64,000 nt of DNA from Rhynochetos jubatus (GCA_027574665.1 CM050650.1:101777086-101841085), one strand, 5' to 3'. Shown: positions 36,501-51,360, numbered from the stretch's first letter. Numbers and translations: made by a program. Notes: a model not told the origin generated them from the sequence alone.

Positions 36501-38799
36501 TGAATTAATCTGAGCCATGAAAGCTTGCAAACTCTCACCTCATTAAACTCACATTAAAGTCAATATTTTCATCAAACTTCTTCATGTTAACTTTCACAGA
36601 CTACAGCTGTGGAGCGCAAAATACTTCTCCCTCTGTTTCATTGAGGTCCACGAAATGCTGCATATTGAAATGTATGTGACCTGAGCACTTCCCAGGTCCT
36701 ATATATAACTCTCCTGTGGCTAAAGCCTTTGAGATAGTAGCTTCTTCTGCTGTTATACTGCTGTTTTTCCATATTTTCCCAAAGAAGGGTGTAACTTATT
36801 TTACACCCTTGTTGAAGTATAAGCCAGACAAAAGCCATCAGTACTCAAATTTCTGATGCCATTTTTAGGAACAAATGGGGACAAGGCTGAAAAAGGCACT
36901 GATGCATTTCTGTTAATGCAAGGATTTCTAACAACTGCAACAAAATGAAGTATTGAATTAGGAGAGGGAAAAAACACCCCTCACTTTTCCTGCAGGAAAC
37001 TGGAAGGATGAGGACTGCAGGGGCTTGAGAACAAAACTGCTATCATCCATGGTTTTTAACTGTACATGCTCCTGGCATGGTTTTAACCTGTGTCCAAGGC
37101 AATCCTTAGTGTTGATCAGGGAATAGGACAGGACAGAACCTTTTCTCCAGGTCTGTAAGAGGTGAGAAGAAAAAGCTAGTTCTGTGGCTGTGACTTTAGC
37201 AGTGCCATTTGTCTTAGGACCTAAGTACAAGCCCCAGTTCCTTTCATTTTCAATTACAGGCGTCGACAAAAGGCTTATATGTCATGCTGAATTCCTGTTA
37301 AAAATTTGCTTCATGCTTGTTTGTTAGCAAGATAAAGTGTGAAGTCTCTGGTGGCAGTGGAGTGCTGCTTAGCAAAGTGTTAAGGGCAGGAGAAACGTCG
37401 TGGGAAGATTGCAAGACCCCGCAGTCCGGCTTTGTTAAAAGCCCCTGTAGTGGCAGAAGGAAAGGAGTGCCTGAACCAGAGCACTCCTGCTGCTGGGGCA
37501 GTTTGTTCTCGGGGCTTTTCTGTAGCCTCAATGAACAGTAAATCATGGTGTAGGAAAGAAAAAGAAAAAAGAGCACAAGAATGAAAGAGAGAAAAGGAAT
37601 CAAGGGTTTTTTGAAGGAATATTGCCTTAGTAATAAGGACCTGCAGATATGATGGCAAGATCGTGATACCTGAAGGTGAGCCTCTGTTAAATCAACAGTA
37701 GTGCATCTATTGCTGAAGCAGATTTTTTTTTTTTCAAATATAAGCTGATATTACTTCCTTTCCTGTTTCTCTTTCAGTCGCTGACCTGTAAGTACTTAGT
37801 CTTGAGACCAGAAAAGCGGTAAATACAAGGTGTTCCGCAGTTTGTATTTATCGACTAATGCGTGACATTGGGTACTTTGCATTAAGCTTTATCTGGTCAG
37901 ACATAAAAAGTCTTTCTTATTGAATGTATTTTGCTGAAACATAAAGCATTTTGCTTATATTTAATAAATTTAATTCCAAATGTATCTAGGATATTTTTAT
38001 CCTATATGATTACAACTTTATAACTTAAAGAGGAGTAAGCTTGTTCTGTTGAAATTACTGTCCTTGCCTAGTATGGCAGGTCTTAACAGTTCAAAATCCA
38101 TTTGGATTTAATAGGAACAATCATTGCAGAGGATGTTGGGATCAATAGAGAGAATATCCATTTGTGAAATTGTCTCCAACAGTTTTTATTCGCAATTCAT
38201 CTGTCCAGTTGTTGTATGTATTTTGTGGTCTTGCCTCATTAATGGTAAGCTTGTTGTCTCATCATAGTAACATAACTGTCAGTATGGGTCAGACAGGCTC
38301 TTGTTTCAAGGAGGTTTCCAGGAAAACCAGTATTAGGAAAAAGTAGGCTTCAGGTTGCGAGATGCATAAAATTTATGTATGCTTGAGTAAGATATACATA
38401 AATCTTTTCATGCTCCACTGCTTCTTTAATACTAACAAGAATACAAAAGTCTTGATTGTGCAATATATTTTGTTTCATCATGTATCAGGGATATAGTATC
38501 TTGGTACATTCCTGTCTTCCCTCTTGAAATAAGTCTGCTTTTCCATGTAAAATCAGAAGTCAATTGATGTTCTCTTTCTCTGTCAAAATCAATTTATGTG
38601 TCTCAATGAGAAGAAATGTCAGACCCAAACATCTGTGTGTTGGCAGGCTGATGACAGGAGGCATGCAAGTGGGTCTCTTAGACCTCTTCTGTCCAGTTAT
38701 GTTGGCCAGATGAGGAAGCTTCTGCATTCCTTGGTCAGACTGTTTAAGATACAGGGAGTTGTTTTTATTTAATTTCTTTGTTATAAATTAAGGTCAGCC

Positions 38800-39240
38800 T
38801 AAGACTAGTCATACCCTCCTCAGTCTCCTCTCTCCATATGACTGTATGGAAACTGCCCCATAGTTTCACATGTTGCTTAGAACACTCCTAGTTTTCAACC
38901 TGCTTGTAATTATGATTCGTTCATGCGCTTTCATTTTTGTCCCAGCCTTGCCTTCAACTTGTGTAATATTTCTTGTGAGCTGGTGTTTGCCTTCAAGTGT
39001 CTTCACAGTGACTGCATTTTAATCTCCATTTCTCAGATTACAGCTGTAAAAATCTTCTGATATCCTCTTAAATCTCTCCAGCTCTTGATCACTTTTGGAG
39101 CCCTGCTTTGCATTTGCTTCAGACTGAATTACTCTTATTTGAACAGGGGTAATCAGATTTGTATGCAGGTCTCCAGGTAAGGTCTTAGCAGTTTCTTGTA
39201 CTTATCTTTCTGTTTGATAAGTATCTTGTTTAACGCACAA
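38800..39240 (-). mobile_element. Very old antisense CR1-like fragment
   Basis: The right part (CTCTCCAGCTCTTGATCACT, GGAGCCCTGCTTTGCATTTG, CAATCAGATTTGTATGCAG-like, TCTCCAGGTAAGGTCTTAGC) has the order of the antisense CR1/L2-type text for 'contemporary shape ... rated (L)EYxxQ', as in better preserved copies at 52430-52560. It is heavily decayed, with no open frame. It is probably an ancient CR1 subfamily; its edges are approximate. Confidence 0.45.
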
Positions 39241-40161
39241 AGATACTGTTGTTTTTACCTTCATATCCTATGGGCTTTCAAGCACAGAATGGATTTGATT
39301 TTCATGAATTAAGTGTAGGTTTTTGTGCAGTGGTATCCTGGAAAGTGGTCTGGTGCAAACAGTGGTCTGGCTTTATAGGCTCGGCCTGGACTGTCATGCT
39401 CCAGTCATTCTCCTGTTTGAAGAAGAGAGAACTAAAATCTAAAAATACTGCTCACTGATGCCAGCTCACCTAGGAAGGTGTGTAGTACATCTGAGGCAAA
39501 GTAAGTACGAGGAAATAGAAAGTTTTAGTTTTAACTTGAGATTGCCTTTGCACTTGAGAGTTTTCTGGCATTGTTTGTACAATATTGGCTTTTATTGTCT
39601 TCTAACCAGCAGCAAGACATTTATTACATACTTTATAATAAAAGTAAACACACTAAAAATAAAACCCATCAATCTTTCATTATTACCTGCACAAGAAAAT
39701 TAAAATATCAATCTCAGTGTGGAAAATGTATTAGAGTTTTAAAGTTGCTGCATACTCCCAAATGATTTTCAGGGCTGTGCAATCCAATACAATTTTGCAC
39801 ATCCTTAGAGATGGATAGACACAGTTGGCTAAATGCTTGTACAACAAGAAAGCTGTAGCTTTCGAAAGTGATATGATCCAAGTATTTTATCTAGAAAATA
39901 TTGCAAAGATTTATGAGTGCAGAAATACAGAAAAGAACACATAACAGGGAGCAGATTTCCTCTTATCCTTGCATTCGATGAAAATACAGGTTTCTGCTTG
40001 TGCAGCTGACAATAATAAACATGAGCTTTCTTTCTGTAAGCCAATAAGACTCTGGTTTTCTGTTTGGGGTTTTTTTAAGAAAAAATATTTCATATAAGCC
40101 CAACACACAGTCTGAACAAAAAAGCTGCCTGCAGATAAATAGTGGGCCATGTTTGATGATA

Positions 40162-40264
40162 AAACCACAGAATGGTTTGGGTTGGAAGGGACCTTAAAGA
40201 TCATCTAGTTCCAACCCGCCTGCCATGGGCAGGGACACCCTCCACTAGACCAGGTTGCTGAAAG
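40162..40264 (-). mobile_element. Short antisense CR1 3'-end fragment
   Basis: CACAGAATGGTTTGGGTTGG, then ACCTTAAAGATCATCTAGTT, TGCCATGGGCAGGGACACCC and CACTAGACCAGGTTGCT. This is the last about 100 nt of a CR1 in reverse and one of the most 5'-truncated copies in the window. It is close in sequence to the copy at 48366. Confidence 0.93.
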
Positions 40265-40507
40265 ATGCTTCAGTATGTGCGTTTCTGTGCCAACTAGATT
40301 CATGAATGCTGCCTTTGTCACCTTGAAGTGTAAATATGGCTTAATTGTCAGGTTCCCCTCAAACTTGCACTTTGTATGTTTTGGTTTGTGCAGGTGAACT
40401 CTTCCTTACAGCAGAGTAAACCAAACGGAATCCATTAATTGGTGAGGAAACAATTTTTTAAGGAGGATGTAAATCTGATGTTGGATAACTTGCAATATGT
40501 TCTTGTG

Positions 40508-41087
40508 TCAGAGAAGACCAACAGTCTTATGGGTTACATTAGGCAGAATGCTGCCAGCAGTTTGAGGGAGAAGATTGCTCACTTGTACTCTGCACTGGTG
40601 AGGCCACTTCTGGAGTGCTGGCTCTAGTTCTGGGCTCCCCAGTACAAGAGAGACATGGACATACTGAAGTGAGCCCATCAAAGGGCCACAAAATGGTTAA
40701 GGGCTTGGCACAACTGACCTGAGGAGAGACAGAGCTCCAGGATTATTCAGCTTGGAGAAGAGAAGGCTCAGGGGAATCTTACTGAGGTGTGTAAATTCCC
40801 TTCTGTGGAGGGGTAAAGTTGATGCAGCCGGACTCTTCCCGGTGGTGGGCACTGGCAGGATGAGAAGCAATGGACATGAAGTACAGGAAATTCCATTTAA
40901 ACATAATGTGTTTGGTGTTTGGTTTTTTTTTTGTTTGTGTTTTTTTTGTTTTTTTTATTTTTTTTTTTTTAATGTATTCAATGTGGGATTGATTAGACAC
41001 TGCAAAAGGTTACCCAGAGAGCCTGTGGAGTCTTCATCTCTGAAGATATCAAAACTGAAGCAGACATGGTCTGGGAACGTGGTTTAG
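40508..41087 (+). mobile_element. Diverged sense CR1 fragment with a poly-T insertion
   Basis: Recognisable pieces are CAGCAGTTTGAGGGAGAAGA (SSLREKI), CACTTGTACTCTGCACTGGT (HLYSALV), CTTCTGGAGTGCTGGCTCTA, CAGCTTGGAGAAGAGAAGGC (SLEKRR), GTTACCCAGAGAGCCTGTGG (LPREPV) and AAGATATCAAAACTGAAGCA. Between the RT C-terminus and the LPRE block there is a T/G-rich tract (40923-40970) that replaces or interrupts the expected FFTVRVTEHW segment. The real 3' tail is missing or unrecognisable. This copy is older than those at 20584 and 30896. Confidence 0.85.
40923..40970 (+). repeat. T-rich tract inside a CR1 copy
   Basis: Almost pure T with scattered G and one A over about 48 nt, lying within CR1 coding sequence. 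It may be slippage from a short T run or the reversed A-tail of a small insertion. Confidence 0.9.
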
Positions 41088-44000
41088 CGTCTTCATCTCT
41101 TTTGCTTTCCAGAAAGTGTCATATCCATGAAAGCAAGTTGGTGTAGGCCACGTTGGTTTTGAGAATAAAGAACAATTTTTCAGAGGGCAGGGCCGTGCAG
41201 TTTCTGTCATGGTACTGTCCTCTAACAAATGACTTACATGCATCTACAGTGTTCCATACTAATGTGGAAATCAGCACTGGTAGATCAATTATTCATTGTA
41301 CATAGTTCCTGGAAATAGAAAGGACAAAGTTGTTTAATGAATTGACAGTGAAATATTACATGCTTTTCAAGTGATTCAATATTTGGAATTATTTTAAAAA
41401 GAAAGGTCAAATCGTACTGTAATAGAGTTTAATGTAAGCCATTAGAAATTTTAAAATAATCAGATATATTGATTTTGTAGTCTTCTTCTATGTAGAAATG
41501 GCAAGTATAGTTCTACACAATACTTTAGCATTGGTTTTTCAAAGCAAGTTTCATGACTTGCACCTTAGAAAAAAAGCATTATATTATTTCCAGAACAGAT
41601 TTGTTAAGGAAAATATTTTTACATCTATATATATAAGTAGCTTTCTAAGTCCATCTTTTATTCAGTACAGCACTGTAGTATGGTAGATTGAAGGGCTATT
41701 AATTATTTTTCCCCCTGAGTTCTTTTTCAAATGAATGCTTTTCTGAGTGGGTGCAGAAACTTTAGTTTCAGTGCTATTCCTGCAAGAAGATCTAGCATTT
41801 TTTTCCTCTCCTACTTGTTGGCATAATTTATTTTGTTTTCATAATGGGTATGGTTATTATCCTCCTCAAAAAATATTTTCTTCTTCTATGACTCTGGAAA
41901 TACATTTGTATGTATATCTTCTATTTATGTGTGAAACCGTAAAGTACAACGCTTACTGTAGCCATGTGGACAGGGTATCATGGGCTGTGCATCACACCTA
42001 TTAAACATCTTGACATGTGCCCTGAACTTTTCTGTAACCCTGATTTTCTCCACAGAGCTTCTGAAATTCCTCTCAGTGTTGTAATTCCAAAGCTGTCAAC
42101 CATATCAAGGGACTCTCTGACTTCCTCCTCATTTATGCTTTTTTCCTTTGTGTGTTTTTGCCTGTGGCCACCAATATAAGAAGGTAATGTTAGGAAATAT
42201 ATAGGGGACTGTAACAGAGGGAGTATGGATCAGCAAAAACTAGGGAAATTTGCATTTGGCTGAATTGGTGCAACCCAGAAAATTTTTCCAGGTGTTTCAG
42301 GAAAAACAGGAAAAAGAACAATTATCATATATCCTTGTAAAGTCTTGTAAAGCTATCAAAGTAAGTGAAGGGAAAACCATGCACCTTGCTCCTTCCTTTC
42401 CTCTTTCCCCTTCCTAATTTTTTTTTTTTATTTGAATTAAGCTGCTTTTTGAATTGTAGCTGTCAATTTCTGACTACCATGCGTGTCACTGGCTTATAAA
42501 AGCTGAGCAACTGATTCACAGAAAGGTGAAACTGTTATCTTTAACTGACATGAGCAATGTGAGCTTTTTGCTCTTAAGGTCTCTAGGCGATCTTTGCAAT
42601 CTAGTTTATGATCGTGACATCTGAAGAGAAAAAATAAAAATCCACTGTGTTCTCCTCAAATGATTGTCAGATTGAGCCTCCCAATAGTACTTTTGGCAGA
42701 CGTTGGGAAGTTAATTTTCATAGTTTTATAATTGATTTAATATCTAGATGATTTATTCATGTAAAAATTAATAGGAGTTGGACTGTCAGAGACCTCAAAA
42801 CATTCAGAATTTATTTGAAAGTGGCTTTTTTTAACTTGACCTTTTAAACAAAAGAACAAAATATATCTTACAAAACAGGACATGACATTCCCAGCAGTTG
42901 TCATGATGTCATGATGGGTTTGAAGTAAACATGGGAGAAACACAGAGGCATTTCTTATTGAGTATTTCAAGACTTTTGCATTCTAGTGTGATGACCATAG
43001 TAAGAAAAATCAGGTGTAATGAAATAGTCATTCAGAAGGTTATTCACTTCAGTGACAGCCACATTTTATATTGTTCTTTCATCATCAAGCACTGTTGTCT
43101 AATTTGAGGTGATTTCTCTGTTATGATTTATCAGAAAGCATGGATGAGGAAATCTGATATATCAAACCAAATAAAGGAAACTCTTCATAAATAAAGCAAA
43201 GGATTAATATGGTTAAGGTGCTGTGAATGTGCTTTCAAGTGGCCTATGTTGCAAATAAATATGTAGTTTAGCTTCAGAGCACTGAAAAGCTGTGTAAATA
43301 AATAACCTGATACAGGCCATCTAAGAATGATTAATTTATTAAATACGAGTTTATTTAACAACCTTTAATTGATCATTTACATCTCATTAAAAATGATGCC
43401 ATTTCTCTACTATGTTTTACAGTCCTCCTGTGGTGTATCCTTTTGCCACCATCTGATAATGAATTATTAGTGATGTGTTTTACCATATAGATTATGATGT
43501 TTTGAATACGTTTCTAAAAAACTAAATACATAACATGTGCATAGCTAGTTTAAACAGTGATTTTAAACCTTTGGCGTGTTATCTAATTAATAAATTGCGT
43601 TATGGATTTTGATCATGTGCGTTGGTCAAACAGTTCTACTGTCTAAGAAGATACAGATAATGTATGAGGAAGGCCTATCTTTTTGCCTTAATTTCAGGAA
43701 TAAATATTACTGACCAGTGCTCCAGACTGATCTGTGCTAGGAAGTGAAGTCCACATAGGTTCTTATGTTTGTTGTAATGGTGAAGATAGACTCTTGATGA
43801 GGAAATTTCAGGAGATGGATCTGCTTGGCTATCCCATTGTATATATTTTTCCTTTTAAAGTACTAAGGCTAAATAGATTCCTTTCCTAACAGGAAGTACT
43901 TGAGTGAAGAAAAGTGAGATAAAGCATGGTGAGACCACTCTAATGATAGGTTAATATAAAAATTATATTACCTTCAGTGCTTCTGTGTAGTACAGTTTGT

Positions 44001-44835
44001 AATTCTTTTCAATACACAGTGAACATCAAACTATTTAATGAATCTAGCGTCTTGATACTGAAGGATGCTGTGACACTGGTGATTCTACGAGCTTCCTCCG
44101 GGAAGTGACTGCAGATTCTCAATCCTATTGACAGTAAAATATAGGTCTTTTACTGAAGAAGTGGCAATGAAGTTAAAGCTAAATGCACACATATAGTGAT
44201 ACATTGGGTCAGCTAGAACTCTCATAATCCAAAGATTAAACTATTTTGGCTACTGTTAGGAACCTTCAAATGATAATTCATCTTAGGTCCAGCCTAGAAG
44301 CAGTGAAGCCTGTGCAGATGAAATTGTGCGGCTACCTCAATATACTTCAATCAGAGTTTTAGAAAAGCACATAAATAATATAGTTGAATGCTTGATCCTG
44401 ACAAGTGGTGAAATCCTGTGAACTATTACATGTATTATTGAACATGGCTGTCATTCTCAGATCACTCGTCTTTTACTGGTTTTCTAGAAGGCTGTGGAAA
44501 AAATGAGTGCTACTCTCAGGATGCCAAGTCCCATTTTTTTTTGGAGTTATTGACAGATGTGATGGTAAGAAGAGGCAGAAAAATACCATACTGTAGGAGA
44601 CTTTCTTTACAGAGATAGAAGACTGATTTGCTGCAATACAGTTTCAGCAGTTAGCCAGTGCCAGTTGTCAGGTATATGTGATGTGTTTTCCTTGAGAATG
44701 CAGTTTATCAGAAATCATAGTATCTTTGAACAGTGCATTTGTGTTCCTGCATAGCACACCCACTCATAAACATAAACGCAGAGTTGTGGATTGCATAAAT
44801 ACTGATGCATACCTAGGCCTTACGATGAAACTACT
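41088..44835. other. AT-rich intronic DNA, nothing recognised
   Basis: Very AT-rich, especially 43000-43700, without a recognisable repeat or gene. Open frames at 41498-42179 are chance by appearance. Confidence 0.55.
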
Positions 44836-45980
44836 TTGTTCATGTGTGGTCGGGGGCGGGGTGTGCGCACAGGGTGGTCTGAATCTTCTAGAAGCAGCAT
44901 TGAGGGGGCTGGAGCCGCACTACGAAGGCGGCGCCGGTGCCTGGGGCTGGTCCAGGCACCATGTTGCTGCCGGCGAGCTGGAGGCCTTCCTTGTCCACAA
45001 GCACTACAGCACCAGCCTCACCATCACCGCCCCGAGCGGTAAGAGTGAGCTGCTGACGAGCTGCTGGTGACCGGCAGCTCTGACTCAGCGCGAGCGGGGA
45101 CAAGAGAGACGGTGGCCAATGCCCTCATGGACAAGGGCAGCCCCTGGGGAGCGAGTGAGAGAGGCTGGGAGCATGGTGAACAGGGTGGGCAAACAGGGCT
45201 TGGTGTGGCAGTTGGCATGGGCAGGGCGGGCAGGTGAGACGGGCTGGCAGGGCTCAGCCATGGTGGTCACTCAGCCGAAAGCCATCGCCAGGAAGAATGC
45301 GGCGACCCAGGTGGTGCTCCCGCTCAGGGATGTAGCTGTCCAGGTGTCCAGCTGCAGGGAGTGCATGAGCCTGTCACTCGTACACGCGGGCAGCAGCGAC
45401 AGCCCCTGTGTGAGGGATGACAGGGGGGATGATCTGCTCAGCTGGTGGCAGAGCTGAAGGGGGAAGGGGAAAGGCTGAGGAGTATCAGGGAGTGTGAGGA
45501 GGAGATAGGCTTTGGCTCCACCAATCTACCACCCCTGAAGCAGAGGCAGCAGATGGAGACCCCACAACCAGCAGTGGATCCCATACCCTCTTGCCACAGG
45601 GCAGATGGAAGGGACCTCAGAGAGGGAGGGCAATGGAAACAGGTCCCTGCTCGGAGATGTAGGCACATCCCCTCCTGCCCTCCCTCCCCTTCCCAGTTGT
45701 CCCTGCAGAACAGATACGGGGTCTGGAACTTGAGGGCCAGGCAATTGCGGATGCAGGGGAAGGTCCATCCAGGGAGTTGCTCAGGACGACTCCGTCAGCC
45801 CCACGTGTTACAACTGCCTCCGTTAAGAAAAGCAGGAGGGTCATTGTTGCAGGCATTTCCCTTCGGGGGGGAACAGAGGGCCCAATATGCCATCCAGACC
45901 CATTGCACAGGGAAGTCTGCTGCCTTCCTAGGGCCCGGGTTAGGGGCATCACCAGGAAACTCCCTGGTCTGGGATGGCCT

Positions 45981-46004
45981 CCCAGATTATTATAATAATC
46001 TGGG
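45981..46004. repeat. 24-bp perfect palindrome in the CR1 ORF1 remnant
   Basis: CCCAGATTATTA (45981-45992) is followed without spacer by its exact reverse complement TAATAATCTGGG (45993-46004). The left arm is CR1 coding sequence (PDYY); the right arm is the start of the 100-bp inserted segment. Confidence 0.97.
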
Positions 46005-46092
46005 TTTTAGGAAGTGGAGACAGATCCCCACTCCTCTGAGGGATACAGTGAAAAGACAAGAGTTACAAACTGTAAACTAATAAAGATTATTA
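45993..46092 (+). repeat. 100-bp insertion in CR1 ORF1 flanked by AGATTATTA direct repeats
   Basis: AGATTATTA occurs at 45984-45992 and again at 46084-46092. Removing the 100 bp between the ends of these copies restores the expected CR1 order DYYPLL. The inserted DNA starts with an inverted copy of the preceding 12 nt and otherwise (GAAGTGGAGACAGATCCCC, AGACAAGAGTTACAAACTG) matches nothing that I recognise. The direct repeat could be a target site duplication or the result of repair synthesis. Confidence 0.85.
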
Positions 46093-46282
46093 CCCGCTAC
46101 TGGTCACGCAGGTGGGCAGTGACGAGGTTGTGGAGAGAAATCCAAAAGCCATCAGAAGGGACTTAAGGGCACTGGGGTGATTGGTTGCAGAATCTGGAGC
46201 AGAGGTAGTGTTTTCCCCAACCCCTTTAGTGGGATTTTTGTAGTGTCTCTTTTCCAGCAAGAAAAATTCTGTGATTCATCGA

Positions 46283-48690
<2,408 letters not shown>

Positions 48691-49995
48691 TCATGAAGAC
48701 ATGAATGATCTTCAAAATATTAGGACAATGTTAAAATAGCTGATGGTTTTGTTTGTTTAATAATGAATTTTTATCATGACTTTCTGCAAAATAAACTCTG
48801 TAGGCAACTTACAAAAATTGACGTGGAGAATTAATGGTCCACCTAAATTCTGATTTTCTGGTTTTTGTCCCTAGAATTAGAAAGGTCTTTATTGTTTTCA
48901 TGTTCTCTACCATAATAGTGTCACCCAAAACATTTACCATCTTCATCTTGAGGTTGAAATACGGTGCGTACAAGCCTGAAGCATTTTTAAAGTTAATTTC
49001 ATTCTCTGCAGTAACTCCATTAATAGCTGATTTATGATATGTGACTACTTCTAAACGAACTTTGTATAATTAGGTTCTCAATCCTCAGTAATTTTGAGAA
49101 TCCCTAGTTGATTATGGTTGCATGAGTCTAGATTTTTTTGAAGCTAACATTAAGATTACAAATTGGGTTAGTGATAATACAATAGTAAGCTTTTTCTCAC
49201 AGTGAAAATAGCTGTGAGGGGAGGAACATATAGTATGTTATTATTAAAAAGACACCCAATTATTGGAGTAAAAGAATAAATAAAGAAGACAAACCAGTAA
49301 AAGAGAACATATGTCAGAAAGGTCCAAAAGGATCAACTAATAATTAATCAGGTTCTACATTTAAGAAATATTGGGGAAATATTTTGGTGAAGAATACATA
49401 ATCCAGATATTCTTAGAACACATAACAGAGGGAAATAAGAAGAAGTTTTGATTCACTATAGAGTAAGATAAACTGAAGACAGAGATTCAGAGCTGATATT
49501 TTAAAACATCTTGCAAAGAGAAATTGACGTTTTTGTGTTTTCCATGCTTCTGAGGTAGAAAGTAATCCCCTGATGTAATTTCTTCTCAGCCTTTGAGATT
49601 TAGACAAATATGATAGAAGTTTAAGGAGGAGAAAAAGATGTCCTGATCCCATGATTTATTCATGTTTATAGAGCAATTTTTGGGGAAAAAAATAAAGAAT
49701 AAAGTTCCCAACAACTCTGCTTATTGATGTTGTATTACATGATAAACTGAGAATGTTTTCCCATCATTTTTAGAATGGCATGGTGGATTTCTGCCTGAGC
49801 AATTTTGTTCACTTTCAGAATAATCTGAATGGGTGCAGTGTTTACATTGAGATGAAATTTGAATGAAATTGTGACTGGTCAGGTGAGAAGTCAGAGGAGT
49901 GTTTCAAGAAAAGCAGATAGGAAATACTGCCTTACGCCGTAGTGCAGGACTGAGTAGATCACACCTAATGGAGATATCGATGTAGCTACAAGTGT

Positions 49996-50062
49996 TCTGT
50001 CTTACATATGTGTGTGTATATAAATATGTATATATTTATACATACATATATTTATGTTTATA
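49996..50062 (+). repeat. (TA/TG)n low-complexity region
   Basis: Alternating purine-pyrimidine AT-rich sequence with embedded TATATATTTATACATACATA-type inverted symmetry; could extrude as a cruciform and is likely length-variable. Confidence 0.8.
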
Positions 50063-51360
50063 TATTCTTGTTCTAACATGTACCAGTAAGTATGGAGGGA
50101 CCTGATAAAAAGATTAAAAGATGCCAGGTCAAAGCTGGATCTGTGAAATAAGGTGCCTGGAAGACAGGAGCAAGAAGGGAAAAAGGAGGTGAACAGTACA
50201 ATGAAAACATAGTGATGATACCCATAATGATATAATAAACTCCAAGAACTGCATGTAGACTTCTGGGAATAACTGTATTAACTTTCCTAATTATTTAAAA
50301 AATATATGTGAAGTCTGCAAGAGTCATTAATTTGCCCTCAAAGAAATTATCCGTTCCTGTTTTGTATCAAAATAAGGGCTTTGCTATTACTTTGTTGTAG
50401 ATTGCCATTTTAAGAGATCATTATCAGCAATAAAATAAAAACTTATTCTCAAATTAAGGATTATCATATCACTGGAAAAGATCTTAGGATAATTAATTGA
50501 CATAGAGTCTTTACAAGTTATCTAGAAGACTGATCTTATTTCTGTGGGAGAGAGAGTATGAGATTACAGACTATTAATTTTTGAGCTTCTTAATCTAACA
50601 TCTCTTAAAATGAAGTTTTTTGCATGAAAAAGGTGGCAGAGTTGGGGTTTTCATTTTAAGTTCGCTCAAGCATGTCCTATCAGTTAATAACTGAACTTTT
50701 CTGCCAGGTTAGCCAATAGTTTGTCCAGCAGTATTTCTATCTTATTTGAAATTTATAGCTGTTGACTAATAGATCAAATTTGCTCTCCAGAGTAGATGGA
50801 GGGAGAATAGGTCTTTGTAATGTAAAAACTTGATATGGTAGACTAAATAAGATTTTTAAAAGGCTGTGAAATTAAGCACAATGTTTATGACACAAAACCA
50901 GAGCAATCTCAAGGCCCAGGAAGTACAAGACTACCCCACTGAGTCCAGGCCAATAACTATGGGACAGCCCCACTGGGGTCTGCCTAGATTGAGCTCACTG
51001 AAACATCAAAGCTAAAATGTTCAGAGTAGTGATACAGCTGCAATGGGTGCCCTTAGGTGCCTAGACAAATTGCAACAATTTCTGCATTTCTATATTGCAC
51101 ATACTATTAACCTGAAGAGAGAAATCTGACTTTTTAATGCATGAAAGTATAAACTATTTTCCTAAACCACAGTAATTTCTGAAATTTCAACAAAATAAAT
51201 CCCATTCTACTTAGAACGCAATTCAAATTATTTTCAAGTGTCCTTTGACAACCCTGGAGAGAAAGAACTAAAATTCATCTCAGATGCATGGTCTAATGAG
51301 TATTTAATTTATGTGAAGTTGATCAACAGCAAGAGAAGAAACTGAGAAAGGGAGGCAAAC

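Larger units (their letters stand above)
32151..38799. other. Intronic DNA; listed sub-features only
   Basis: Apart from the tandem duplication and the exon-like segment nothing is recognised. A G+C- and CpG-richer piece at about 37330-37530 stands out but matches no family known to me. T-rich runs lie near 33680-33695 and 35299-35311. Confidence 0.5.
45260..46235 (+). pseudogene. CR1 ORF1 remnant with esterase (SGNH-type) region
   Basis: Starts at ATG 45260 with MVVTQPKAIARKNAATQVVL and a Cys-bearing segment SSCRECMSLSLVHAG, which ends in a stop at 45455 after a frameshift. A second frame resumes with AELKGEGERLRSIRECEEEI (about 45445) and QVPARRCRHIPS (about 45643). A third frame (about 45777-45990) gives SRRVIVAGISLRGGTEGPIC and REVCCLPRARVRGITRKLPG. 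This is the block I of the CR1 ORF1 esterase, where VVGDSLLRGTE is expected: the nucleophile Ser is still readable but the GDS motif has become GIS. After an insertion at 45993-46092 the frame continues YYPLLVTQVGSDEV...RRDLRALG and meets a TGA. It is non-functional. Confidence 0.8.
44840..46282 (+). mobile_element. CR1 copy retaining 5' UTR and ORF1, with most of ORF2 missing
   Basis: A sharply bounded GC-rich island in AT-rich intron. About 44840-45259 has the composition and position of a CR1 5' UTR, and 45260-46235 carries a degraded ORF1. After about 46240 the sequence is no longer ORF1, but ATTCTGTGATTCATCG at 46265-46280 is like the CR1 3' terminal repeat. The copy is therefore best read as a CR1 with a large internal deletion spanning the rest of ORF1 and nearly all of ORF2. 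Most CR1 copies in birds are 5'-truncated, as are most others in this window, so one that keeps its 5' end is unusual. The exact 5' boundary was not fixed. Confidence 0.75.

Noticed and set aside
45445..46080. Long open frame of 211 codons as a host gene
   Set aside because: It shifts between frames of CR1 ORF1 (AELKGEGERLRSIRECEEEI) and ends within an insertion; it is a retrotransposon relic read partly in a wrong frame.
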